The notes under the pieces are model-generated. The model made no database searches. It saw nothing but the letters and a program-made list of their open reading frames with translations, and was not told the origin of the DNA. A stretch of 64,000 nt of DNA from Varroa destructor. Its lineage: Eukaryota; Arthropoda; Arachnida; Mesostigmata; Varroidae. Shown in pieces: positions 10,913-20,927 of the stretch (position 1 is the stretch's first letter; each line of letters opens with the position of its first letter). The stretch is taken from the NCBI RefSeq assembly GCF_002443255.2, contig NW_019211455.1, forward strand, positions 10,263,959-10,327,958, in the 5' to 3' direction. A program made the translations under genes and the position numbers.

Positions 10913-11948
10913 CTTCAGCGGGAACGCTCTTTATAAAATGCGCGTGGTTTGAAACGAAGGGTAGTCCTTATATGCCATGCATTTAATTTATGATGTGGCT
11001 TAAGTGCCTTACTTCCCATGTAAACTGTTCCTGACCAGCTCTGGATTGTCACAAGAAGTCGTTAGCGTGAAGCGCGTGATCAGTCTCAAATATAGAGATC
11101 AGCCTCCGAAAATTTTTTGTATTTGTAATAAGATCATTAAAGACAGTAGTCTCCCATAAAAAGGCCGCAGTTGTAGATTTTCTTCATACTCGGTAATATT
11201 ACAACAATTGTTTATATGACAAATGTCAATTTATGAAGAGTGTAAAAACAGAATGTCGATCTGGTGACCTGCCCCACCAGACGAAAGTCCCCGGAACTAT
11301 TATTCTTTTTGACTAACTCTAAAAGGTTAGGTGGGATTAAACCAATACATGTGGGCTTTACGATGACAAAATGTGTTAATACGAAAACACTATAACAGCG
11401 TAAGTACACACATAAACAGGCGATTAAATACACGAGTTCTCAGATGAAGGATTTCAAAACCTGTCAGGAAGTGTTTTGCGGTCACTTTTGGCAAGATTTT
11501 ACGATAAAACAGTAAGCTAGATTAAATAAGAAGAAATCAACTTTTAGCCTCGCAGATACCACTGAATGGCTCAATTTGAAGTTGATTAGAAAACCGAAAA
11601 AGGTCAGATCACTGCAACGTTTAAACTCTGTCTGATAGGGGACCACCCGAACTCGTTCTTTTAAAAATGTGACGTCAGCCATTAACAAACTGATAACTAT
11701 TAAGACAGTCTAAAGGGCTACTATGTAACATTTGCAGAGTTTTCTCTTATCATTTGCTTTCCTTTTAGTATTTTTTTTTCTCTATTTCTTTTTCTTGGGA
11801 TGTATTGACATTTTTCATATTCTACTATTTTTCTATATTTTATTTCGTTATTTCAATTCTATCATAAAAACTAAAATATATTTATCTATATGCGTTCTCT
11901 TTATTTTTACATGTCTAAAAAGTAAAGTTGATTTTCTATTTGTTTCAG
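10913..11948. other. no supported gene; pyrimidine-rich tract at 11740-11948
   Basis: The last 200 bases are strikingly T/C-rich on the plus strand and end in a strong acceptor (CTATTTGTTTCAG). The tract keeps one plus frame open and yields an artificial Phe/Leu-rich ORF (11732-12001), which I treat as an intron artefact. Confidence 0.5.
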
Positions 11949-12048
11949 AAATCTGCTCGAAGACGGCGTTTCCGCTTTACTTTATGCTGCCGAACGGATA
12001 ATTTCAAGCATACGAACCTTTTCGGAGGTTAAACGTGCTAACAACTGA
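11949..12048 (+). CDS. candidate exon after a long pyrimidine tract
   Basis: The acceptor at 11948 is one of the best in the window, with about 200 T/C-rich bases before it. One frame, starting after one base, is open for 32 codons and begins NLLEDGVSALLYAAERIISS, an Ala/Ile-rich helix-like stretch. It stops at TGA 12046-12048; an earlier donor GAG|GTTAAAC near 12026 could end it in frame. A different frame is open from 12002 to 12226 (74 codons, beginning FQAYEPFRRLNVLTTEVQDK), so either frame, or neither, may be used. I cannot assign a family. Confidence 0.25.
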
Positions 12049-12226
12049 GGTTCAGGATAAGGCATATCGCTCACCAGGTTCTGGTAAGTTGTTGAGGAAA
12101 ATTTGCGGTGGTACCCCGAGAACTCCCTTAAAATTATCAGATCATGGTAATATTCAATATTTACAGCCGTTTATGGCATCTAAATTAGATTCTTACAGAG
12201 TGAATGAAAAGATAGATAACTTCTAA

Positions 12227-12701
12227 TTGGCAGGGATGGAGTAGCTTCGTGAAGTAACTGCATTAATAAAAACACCAGCAAATAGCATAACGGGCGAAAC
12301 CAAAAAGTAAAGCCAAACGCATAACAGCGAACATTCTAAAACGAGTCAAGTAGGTACAGCCTTTCGACCGTGATAATAGCGCTAGTAATAACAAACTGTA
12401 GTACATACAAATTTGATTTAATTAAATAGATATTACGATATATACGATAAGTAAAATACAGCCGTTTTTTTATTCATCCCATAGCCTACATGCAGAGGTG
12501 GCGATGGTAACGTTGCCAGTGCTTCTGCGATTGTTTGTTTAATTACTAGTTCGGTTCAACTCATTTAGTCAATCAGCAACAAGTTCGAATGACGATCGTT
12601 GGTGTTGAAAGTTCTCGAGTGTACTAAGAGGGACAGCCAAGTTCGTAGCGTTCGGATTCAGTCCTTAAATAGAAAGAAAAAGAAAGTATATCAGGCGCGG
12701 T
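12227..12701. other. no supported gene
   Basis: AT-rich; nothing distinctive. Confidence 0.5.
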
Positions 12702-12843
12702 TTATTTGCGTGACAGCAAAATACAGGAACAATGAAGCAAAGGCCTGTCGGTGCCAGTAGATTGGTCTGCAGAACGACGAGACCCAGCGAAGTTTTCTCG
12801 TTGCTTAGTCAATGCATATAGTTTACGCGTAAGTCCTTTAGAC
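12702..12843 (-). CDS. candidate terminal exon, basic peptide
   Basis: On the minus strand a pure pyrimidine tract (GCTCCTCTCTGTTCTCTCCCC) runs into an AAAG acceptor at 12844. A 46-codon frame follows, beginning SKGLTRKLYALTKQRENFAG, and ends in a TAA that overlaps an AATAAA. Strong polypyrimidine tract, frame, stop and poly-A hexamer are all in order. The continuous 78-codon frame extending to 12938 would then be partly intron. No domain recognised. Confidence 0.25.
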
Positions 12844-14068
12844 CTTTGGGGAGAGAACAGAGAGGAGCAACCGTAGGGGCAGGACTGGAATAGGAACAAA
12901 GCTCGCGGCCACCCCCCTGAAGTGAAGTGAGCAAACAAACCTCAAACTGTCTAGAAGTAAGTTGAACTATCGAGGTACACAGGTTCACTTACCCGGCACA
13001 CACTAGGGGAGGGGGAGGGTGTTATACTCGGAGAGTTTCCCTGTGACATCGTTGATTGCCCTGACAATTTACCACATGTACAATGTTCTTAGCGTTGCTG
13101 TTGTCGTTGTTATTTGTCGATGAAACTGTCATTGAGGACGTTCAACAATGTATGATCGGCTCAGTCAGCTCGTGATGTCTTGGTCTGCCTGGTGGCAGTG
13201 TGCGGCGTAGTTACATTATTGCGACTTAGTAAAGGATCTCGAGATTTATGCGAGACCTATTGATTAAAGAAATATAGTTTAATAGTCCACATAATTCCCT
13301 CCACATTACACAAGGCAGAGGAATATACAAGGAGACAACTGCAGGATGGCCGTTTCTAAGTGACCGTATACCACTTTAGGTTTTTTTTTATACACTGTTT
13401 CTATTTTTTTGCTAGTTGTTTATTTCTATTACTAAACCTTACGTAGAGCTTTGGATTGTAGATATCACTGATACACTATTAACACAAGCGAGAGTGGCAA
13501 ACGTACATGAAAATTTAATTGTATCCTTTACGGATAGTGGCCTACATTGTACTTGACCAACGAAAAAGGTCCTATATAATCAGATGAGCTGACGTTATTT
13601 TCACATCTACTTATACGTCTTAGGAAGTTCGAGGACTGAAATTAATATAATCGTTTTAGTATGTATATTCACAGGCAGTCGATGTGCTTCGATGGTACGC
13701 ACCTTTTAGGTCAGAAAGAGGCCCTGATTAGAGGCTGAAGTCGGTTAATTAGTTTACGTTTAGAGTCTCTCTTTGTTCTTTTAAAAAATTGCACTTTTTC
13801 CTATACTTTATGCTGCATTATAATCTTAGCCTGCAGCAGATGTCCTCGACGTTCTTTGGCAGATTGTATTGTGCCGATAAACTGAAAAAGCTATACATTT
13901 CTCCCTCGAGAGCCCTACGTGACGCTCAAGCCCTAATGATCTCTCGAATTTTAAAAGTAAACGATTTCCGCGCACTGTTACTCTTCCAATAACTACTCCA
14001 TTTCATTGTTACCCATCTATCACCTTTGTTTTCCAGTCACGAATAGATGAATACTAGCTTCCCCCTAT
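12844..14068. other. no supported gene
   Basis: Includes a G-rich run at about 13006-13020 (GGGGAGGGGGAGGG) that could contribute to a G-quadruplex. No exon stands out. Confidence 0.45.
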
Positions 14069-14428
14069 TTGTGCTTATTAGCCTCGTCTCTCGTTTTTTC
14101 CGATTGCTTCCATTGCGGCCCTAACGTGAAACTATATCCAGTTTGCTCCCACTTTTATCCAAGCACTAACCTGCATGCAGGACGTTCGCCATTTTCTAAC
14201 CGACAGCTGTTATTCAAACTCTCAGCAAGATCTACATTTCTACCTTCACGACAGTATAACGATAACCAGCCTATGGATTCGTTGTGTTCAGCATCGTTAC
14301 GTTGCTGTTTGCAGCGAGACCTATTCTTGTTCCCATTATTAATAGACTGGCGTTTCGATCTCGGCAGCAGTCCAGCTAAAACACGGTTCAACAAGATAGC
14401 TTTGCGCGAATTGTCTGCATGTGTATAA
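14069..14428 (+). CDS. overlapping open frames on both strands, strand undecided
   Basis: The plus frame is open for 119 codons and is Cys/Leu/Ser-rich. The opposite strand is also open from 14394 to 14155 (79 codons), hydrophilic, with a stretch KRQSINNGNKNRSRCKQQRN resembling a basic nucleic-acid-binding segment, and carries a donor-like AAG|GTAGAA. At most one strand is likely to code; composition favours the minus strand. Neither starts with ATG, so an exon rather than a complete gene would be implied. Confidence 0.2.
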   Translation: MCLLASSLVFSDCFHCGPNVKLYPVCSHFYPSTNLHAGRSPFSNRQLLFKLSARSTFLPSRQYNDNQPMDSLCSASLRCCLQRDLFLFPLLIDWRFDLGSSPAKTRFNKIALRELSACV

Positions 14429-14691
14429 GAGGCGACAAAACGGTCCTACTACGCCGGTCGAAGTAACCTATCCGGGCCGATCTCTAAAGGGCGAAGGTTG
14501 GCAAAGCAGGATTTATTGACCTCTACTGTCAGTAGAAACGTATGTGACTAATATTACTTATACACAGAAATATAGAGAGGTATACAGAAAGTCATATGGA
14601 AGATCGCAATGAAGCGAACGACATTTTACGGTCAGTTAGTATATTTGTACACATAGTATAATCCTCCACTTAGCCTGATCCCTTGACCCAC
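14429..14691. other. no supported gene
   Basis: Nothing visible. Confidence 0.5.
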
Positions 14692-15027
14692 TTAGTTAGA
14701 GACCGGACTACATCTCATTTCCCGTCGTTCTTTTGCCAAACAGGAGATCGGCACACAACGACCGCCAAGCCAACTAAGCACTAACAAAGAATGACTGCAG
14801 GCTACGGTTACGAAATCAAACAAGGCCGGGTGCTGACAGCAAATATGGGCCTGCCCTGTCAAATGACAGGCCGACCATTTAAATGTAATTGGGCGTAATT
14901 GTTGGCGCGATCTTGTGTCGTACGTCTGGCGGGATATGCAAGCTGGGTACTGCCTTCGTATAATCCATAATATGATTCGCCTAGAATGATTACAGCGGTG
15001 TGTGTATGAAAGGAAAGCTAATTTCAA
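14692..15027 (-). CDS. open frame, possible exon, unknown protein
   Basis: 111 codons without a stop on the minus strand. Inside it an acceptor with a good pyrimidine tract (GTAACCGTAGCCTGCAG) near 14796 would leave a 34-codon terminal piece ending at TAA 14692. The peptide is Cys/Arg-rich, with about 10 Cys spread irregularly and no zinc-finger spacing. No start codon in good context. Confidence 0.2.
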   Translation of the reverse strand: MKLAFLSYTHRCNHSRRIILWIIRRQYPACISRQTYDTRSRQQLRPITFKWSACHLTGQAHICCQHPALFDFVTVACSHSLLVLSWLGGRCVPISCLAKERREMRCSPVSN

Positions 15028-18000
15028 CCGGGTTATTGGTTACAAAAAACTGTGGGGAACGCAACAAGCATCAATTGTTAAGTCAAAGAAAACGGTGAAG
15101 GGGTATTACGTCACGTTACGAAAAGTATAAATATCGTTTATCTTATTCCAGAATAAAGTAAGCTCTATGTCTTATCATCCCGTTTTGGTTTCCTAAACAT
15201 TAAACGATATTGTAACAAACGACACCGATACTGTACATTTACTTTAAAAAGGTACATCTTAATGTAGCAAAATCTTCTACCAAATAAACTATGTCGAAAG
15301 ATGATAAATTGACAGAACAGCGGAGAATTATTTCGAAAATTTTTTCTTCAAATAAATGCCATTGGGCTCAAGTTAATTCAAGCAGATGTTGTATTTTTCA
15401 TTTCACATTTCAAATTCTCCAGGGGTTTCGCCATTTGACTTTGAATCCGTATTCAATTAATAATTTTGGCTTGCATTTTCTTATTATTTACTATTTATAA
15501 TTTTCTTATTACTTATTGTATATTAACTCTCAAGGCACTAACGAATTCATTAGGTATTTTTGCTGCAGCGTTTATTATTTTATATATATATATATATTAC
15601 GGATCTTACGACGTCAAGTGGCTGATTCGTGTTCTCTTTAGAAATGAGCGGTATATATTCTGTCTGTATAGTCTATACATCTGTGTATAATATGGTCTTC
15701 AATTTATATGACTCCACTAAAAACAGCAGTTTCGACCACCTTCGAAGTACCTAAATAGAGGTCATTGGACAGTCAATATACTGAATATGTCTGCACTGGA
15801 TTCGGCCATAGACGATTCGAGTAAGCGAAGAGTGAGGTTCGTCAAGCGGAGGTGACCCGTCATAATCCGAAAACTAGTTTGGAGCAATTAGCTTTTTATC
15901 CATATAGTAGTCAGTGATTTACTTGTAAATTACAATACGGCCGCGAAAACGGAGCGACCCTGTGTGAGGTTATAACGTCAAGCGTTTATGCGATGATGCT
16001 ATAGGCCATACCATCTCCTAAGCGAGTATGTACTTCGCTGCCAAACCCCCCGTGTTAAGAGAAACCACCGTATGTTGCTTACGGAACACGTATGAAAAAC
16101 AATTTATCAAGATCATCCTCGTAGCCTTAGCGCGGCTTCGTTCAACAAAGTTCAAGCAGAACGAGAGAAATTTTAATGGTGAAGGACAATTAAAGACGAT
16201 AGCGAACCAAACGCCGACATAGGTCCTTCGACTTCTTTTATGAGGAAGCGGCAATTTGTACAGCATTTAGGCAAGCATCCTTGAAGTAACGGACATTACA
16301 GATTGCTGGAAATAACCTGAGCACATTTCGAATGAAGGACACAAACAAGTGCTAGGCGCGTTCTGTGCAGTCCTTCCAGTTGTCAGATACAGTTGTCTGC
16401 GTACGCAGGTAAACTTAAATGTTTCAGGTTTTGCGTCCGGTTCTATTATCGGACGTTACTTCGGATGGCTAGTTTTTTTCCTGCACCAAGTCAACTGTAT
16501 TTAGATCACCTTAAGAAACCTTAAGTTTAGTAGACGAGGCTGTTACCACCACGAGGACTCGTAGTCCTCCCAAATTCAGGTCTATGAGTTATTAGCTTCG
16601 CCGTTTTTCAGAAAGCACAAATGCTCGTAGCTACATATGTGGACGCCAGGAAGGCTCGCCATATGGTAACTCCTTTTCTAAAATTATTTTTGGCGTTGGA
16701 ACGGATATTATGGAGAAAATACATATCCAATTGTATCATTGCCGCGACCCCTACCATTTTGTAGATAGCTCAACACCGACCGTGTCGGACGCTTATAGAT
16801 TATGTGCATCATTGATCATAAGTTAATGATCCAACAAAGCAACGTTTTGGTGTTATCTGTGTTTGATTTTCATTACTCTGAGAGGTTCGCTGGCAAAAGT
16901 TCATAACTATTTAGGCGTGGCCGCGGACGGGGACAACGTCAAAGTTGTCAGCTTTGCTTTTGCTTAGCCGCGACCCATGCCGACCCCTGAGAAATAATAG
17001 AGAACACCACAACACAAAGTGTTCCGGCTACCTCCAAAGAAAAATTGATAACTGACTGAGCCTGCTTCTCGAATCTCCTCCGACACCGTCTGTCTTACGT
17101 TACCAGTGGCCTAGCATCATTTATACGACAAGCCCAATTTCGATCGGGGCAGGCTGCACGCTTCCACAAATAGATCCGTAAAGAAGAGTCTGTGGACCCA
17201 TGTTGGAGTAACACAGATTTGTGCTGTTCGCTGCTGTCGCGTTGAGATCGTTAACACCAAAAAGAGCAAAAATTCATTCTTCGACTAACATGCGAGCCTA
17301 TAAAGAACGGCCATTTTGGAAGGGCCAAGAAGTCACAGTAGCCGAATTCAACATGTAAACTTTCTCGCTCAAATGTAAGCACTGAGCAAACTCTACCCGT
17401 CTGTTCGATATCAACAAAGTAAGGTAGGTATTCGAAGTCGTTTTCGGATTCGAATTGGACTATAACTTAGAAGGTGTTTCCTTTAAAGTTACCTCATTCA
17501 GCATATGTTTCCCTAGAGTACAATAACCTGAAAGAATCTATCCAGTTCTTCAGACCATCTTTCTTTCAATCCGGCTCCTATTGCGATAAAGTGTAAACGG
17601 AATTCGACTTAAAGCTGTTAAACTAATACAAAAGCGAAGTAGTTTACATTATCATTATATAATTATTATATTATTAATTATAAAATAAACGGTGAAAATT
17701 TGTCGATAAACAGTAACAATAGTAAGTAAATATGCCATGTGCAACAAGTTAGAGAAGGAAAACATGAAACTAAACTACTACTTAAAACCATTACCGACCT
17801 GTCTTATTTATTATTAAAGATGCAATTTAGCATTTCAAAAACAAGTACAGGCTCGGCCCATGGGAGTCATGAGCGAGAAATATTTTTGTTCTACGTCAAA
17901 ACGCAAAGCGCGGACGCAAGAGTCTCCAAAAAGGGAATTATAGCACTCGGAAACCTCTATTAGAAGTTTCACGAAAGCTTCGAGTCACCTCCATACCACC

Positions 18001-18173
18001 ATTAGTTACTATAACATTAGTAAGTTCATATCCATAGTTGTTCTCTATATTTTGTCCTGGCCGGTGTCCGCAAACATTAGAAACTCATGTCATTGGAATG
18101 TTTTTGCTAAAATCAATCAAAAAACAGACTAAATCCATACAGAAAGTGTGATCATCTTTTGTGTGTATCCATG
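15028..18173. other. 3.1 kb without a supported gene
   Basis: Contains a short TA run near 15583-15596 and an AT-only patch at 17655-17692. A 38-nt segment, 16371-16408 (+), lies between acceptor TTCTGTGCAG and donor CAG|GTAAAC and is open in one frame; it is too short to rely on. Confidence 0.45.
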
Positions 18174-18431
18174 TCACAGTGCAGGCGGCTCGTCCTTGTT
18201 TTCATTTACTGGCATTAGCTCCAACTCATTGTCACATTCTTTCCACGGACATTTGCTCAGGACGCAAGGTTCGTGATTCACCGATTCAGGAGAGCAGCTA
18301 ATGCAAAGCTCGGAACAAAAAATGAATCTCCGTCTTACGGACAGCTCATGTAGCTCGGCACATTGACAAAAGAAGCAAACAGCGCTAACGTCCCACATTT
18401 CCAGGCTGCGCCGTGGTTTCGAACCTTAGTA
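18174..18431 (-). CDS. Cys-rich open frame, possible zinc-binding exon
   Basis: Open on the minus strand from just after a TAA near 18434 to TGA at 18174, about 85 codons. The central part has ten Cys and one His within about 50 residues, starting CFFCQCAELHELSVRRRFIF. Spacings such as C-x2-C-x-C, then C-x3-C-x2-C, then C-x4-C-x4-C loosely resemble a RING/B-box type cluster but match no standard pattern. A terminal exon encoding a treble-clef-like domain is conceivable. I cannot name the family, and the acceptor is unclear. Confidence 0.2.
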
Positions 18432-18433
18432 CT

Positions 18434-19541
18434 GTTTCGTACGTAGTTATCTTTCGTGCTTGATACGTGTATACTTGTATTAGTACAAGGCCCTAACGAA
18501 ACGTTCTTGTTTCAGGAACGTACTACAGGCTCGTACGATGACCTAGTGAATCATGCTACGTCCATAAATGTACCTTGACAACATTAATTTAAATCTGGTT
18601 CGACAGCTGTAGAGTAGGGAGCGTGAACGAAACTTTTGCTCGACATACTGCATCTAGATTACATCAAACGTGTTTCTTCTGTTACGTGCCGGGCTCATTT
18701 TGAAGTAATTAATTATAATTACCCAGGCGTGTTGAGTTGTATATGATGTTCACGTATTTGTAAGTTCTCTATTTTCTTTGTACAGATTGTCAATTTAGAT
18801 GTTTTTCTCTGACGACAGTTTCTCGAGCCCTACGAACCCACGGAATGTTGATTATCGGAGTGGCCGATGAAAATGGCTTGTATTGGCTAAATATTTTGTA
18901 ACGGTTTTAAAAGAGCAAATTTACGTCTATACAGTTTTACAGACCTGCTCTCCAGCGTGCACGTCATAAATTAAAACTTTGCTTACTGCGGGTTCGAGAC
19001 TTGCGGTGCAATAATATTTTCTATCGCCTTATATACATTTTGAATTTGCAAAGCCAGAAGCAATGACAGGAAAAAATACGCCCGATTAAAGAACTGCCAT
19101 TTTGTAGCTTCCTTGAGGACCATACAGTTATAGCGTAGCTTTCAGTTTGACGGACCGAATATCGACGGATCAGACGACAAAATGGTTGTACGGTAGAGAA
19201 AGAAGCATCTCGACATATGCACACGGTTCTCGTGTTAAGAAATTTGTCGGGGCAGTGATTTATGGCGACCAGCTATCGTCTATAAGACTTTTTGCTTTGG
19301 TTCTGTTTTTCAGAGTTAATTTATACATCCATCAGCTACTCGTCTTAGCATGCTTTTCCCTGAGCGGTTTTCACTATTCTCAAATACGTTTCAACTTTTT
19401 TTTCTCCTTGCGGCACAGTCGTTTACTTGTTTTCTATTCGATATGAGTTAGTATACAATGTTGCTACTCTATAGTCCCGTCCGTATGCCTTCAACTCATT
19501 CTGAGGAGATTTCTTTGTCACTTGCCAACATGCTGTCCAGG
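18434..19541. other. no supported gene
   Basis: A T-loop-like GGGTTCGAGAC at about 18987 has no matching A-box or acceptor stem. Nothing else distinctive. Confidence 0.45.
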
Positions 19542-19624
19542 CTAGCCAGGGTCGTCTGCTGGAATATCCTTTTTATACCAAATTTGGATTGTCGCACTCA
19601 CAGCGGGAGAAAGCCTTGGAATTC
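19542..19624 (-). CDS. candidate terminal exon pairing with 19709-19770
   Basis: The minus-strand acceptor CAGACCCGTTTTAG just above 19624 opens a frame after two bases, exactly the phase left by the upstream exon candidate. It reads IPRLSPAVSATIQIWYKKDI, then a short acidic tail to TAG at 19542. A GTGAGT donor inside offers an alternative end. Joining the two gives 46 codons across an 84-bp intron with matching phase. Family unknown. Confidence 0.25.
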
Positions 19625-19708
19625 CTAAAACGGGTCTGTACGGTTGCTTTTCTACTTGTCACTTTTCAACATCGGGTACGAAATTTTGGTTCATCAGTAT
19701 GAACTTAC

Positions 19709-19770
19709 CTGCGGCATTTACAGTGTTTTCATAAAAATCTTCCTTTGGCCGCTTCGTCACCCCAGTGTAT
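19709..19770 (-). CDS. candidate internal exon with consensus donor
   Basis: Ends at a textbook donor, GCAG|GTAAGTTC (donor G at 19708). Twenty codons are open, reading YTGVTKRPKEDFYENTVNAA, with one base left over. The acceptor (ATTGAG above 19770) has a weak pyrimidine tract and is the doubtful part. The phase fits the downstream candidate 19542-19624. Confidence 0.25.
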
Positions 19771-20397
19771 CTCAATGAATGAGTTCACTCTTCTCTGCCT
19801 CATTTAATCGGTTAAGCAATTGCAATACATCATACAATGATAGAGATGATTCTATTTTACCAACCCATCCCGGGAATCAGCTTGATGTGTCAACGTTGCT
19901 CAGTCGATTAGGTAACGTATGTCTTAGGTGTTTCTACACGGCATGGTGAGCAAATCTGGAAACTAGAACTGATCCTTAGCGAAGGATAACGAAGAACTCT
20001 GAAGGCACCACCGATCTGCCTACATTTCAACTACTAATTGTAGTTCAGTATCTCGACACAGCCGCGTATTGACTTAGCTAATACGTGTTCCAAGATCGTA
20101 ACTCTGCTCACTTTAATAATGCGCCCACTAGCATAGTAATTCAGTCACAACTGTTGACAGCATTATCGTATAAAGAGCTATAAAGTAAACAATAAGATAG
20201 AGACAAAATGGAAAAGGGCGGGGAACAAAGTCGGATGGAAAATTAAAGCTAGCCAAGGAACTATTAACGAAGAGGCACTGGACTGCAGCTGTTCTATGAG
20301 CAGAATATACTATCAAGTCCGGCAACATAATTGTTAGAAAAAGCTCCGAAATTTCTACTATCTTGAGCGTGCTTCTCGCTGCAGCTCTGCCATGGCG
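19771..20397. other. no supported gene
   Basis: A hydrophobic 66-codon minus frame at 20128-20328 has no splice or start support. Otherwise empty. Confidence 0.4.
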
Positions 20398-20625
20398 TCA
20401 CACGCCGATAACAGCGCGTTGCCTAACAGCGCCGGCAAAAGCTTCTGGCGAGAAAGTAAAGCGCACTACAAAAGCTTTGGGTGTGTTGTCTAAGGTCACA
20501 GCGGCTGGGGTCACGGCTTCGATCGATTGCAGTTCTATGACGCTTGCGGCAGCCGTTCGTAGCGATAAGCGGATCGGCGAGCTGCTCATTCTTTGCCACC
20601 TCAGCAGTTCAGTTGCACATCGTAC
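20398..20625 (-). CDS. open frame in a GC-richer patch
   Basis: 75 codons open on the minus strand with an internal ATG at 20589, ending at TGA 20398. The product is Ala/Val/Thr-rich (for example SIEAVTPAAVTLDNTPKAFV). The opposite strand is also open across the patch (20363-20629, 88 codons), typical of GC-rich DNA with few stops, so strand choice is uncertain. It abuts the next minus frame (20601-20927) in a different frame; the phases I tried do not splice cleanly. Confidence 0.2.
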   Translation of the reverse strand, partial: VRCATELLRWQRMSSSPIRLSLRTAAASVIELQSIEAVTPAAVTLDNTPKAFVVRFTFSPEAFAGAVRQRAVIGV

Positions 20626-20927
20626 TTAGTTTCGCTAAAATATCTTACTATTTGTAAAAAAAAATGTTCGTAGGATGGAGCAAAGTTGGCCTCGACCCTC
20701 AGTAATGCGACTCTTTGCTGGTAAGCCTTGGTTCCGAACCTGAGGGTTTTACACAAGGGAGTGTCCCATTCACTGCCTATTCCTAAGACCCCGTGTTCAT
20801 TTCGGACGGACACCCAAGGCACAAAGCTACCTCGCGTAGTTTGGCAAGTAGAAAAGCGCAGGCGACGAACGAGCGAGGGGTATTCATGGGGGGGGGGGGG
20901 GGAATCAGCAGCCACGGTCGTCCGTTT
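20601..20927 (-). CDS. open frame with coding-like composition, unknown protein
   Basis: 109 codons without a stop on the minus strand. It passes through a C15 run that gives PPPP, then RRLRFSTCQTTRGSFVPWVS and onward to TGA at 20601. Composition is mixed and globular-looking. An internal ATA|GTAAGATA could be a donor near the end, and CGAG|GTAGCT another earlier. It has no ATG start, so it would be an internal or terminal exon entered after the C-run, which itself could serve as a polypyrimidine tract. No family recognised. Plus-strand frames also overlap it. Confidence 0.27.
   Translation of the reverse strand, partial: KRTTVAADSPPPPHEYPSLVRRLRFSTCQTTRGSFVPWVSVRNEHGVLGIGSEWDTPLCKTLRFGTKAYQQRVALLRVEANFAPSYEHFFLQIVRYFSETKYDVQLNC
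20888..20902 (+). repeat. G15 homopolymer
   Basis: Fifteen uninterrupted G on the plus strand. It is likely length-variable and prone to sequencing error, which matters for any reading frame crossing it. Confidence 0.95.

Noticed and set aside
11732..12001. 89-codon Phe/Leu-rich ORF resembling a membrane protein
   Set aside because: It is the translation of a polypyrimidine tract that ends in a strong splice acceptor.
18405..18425. tRNA B-box-like GGTTCGAAACC on the minus strand
   Set aside because: Flanking bases do not pair into a T-stem.
18980..19000. tRNA T-loop-like GGGTTCGAGAC
   Set aside because: No A-box at suitable distance, weak T-stem (G-T pairs) and no acceptor stem.
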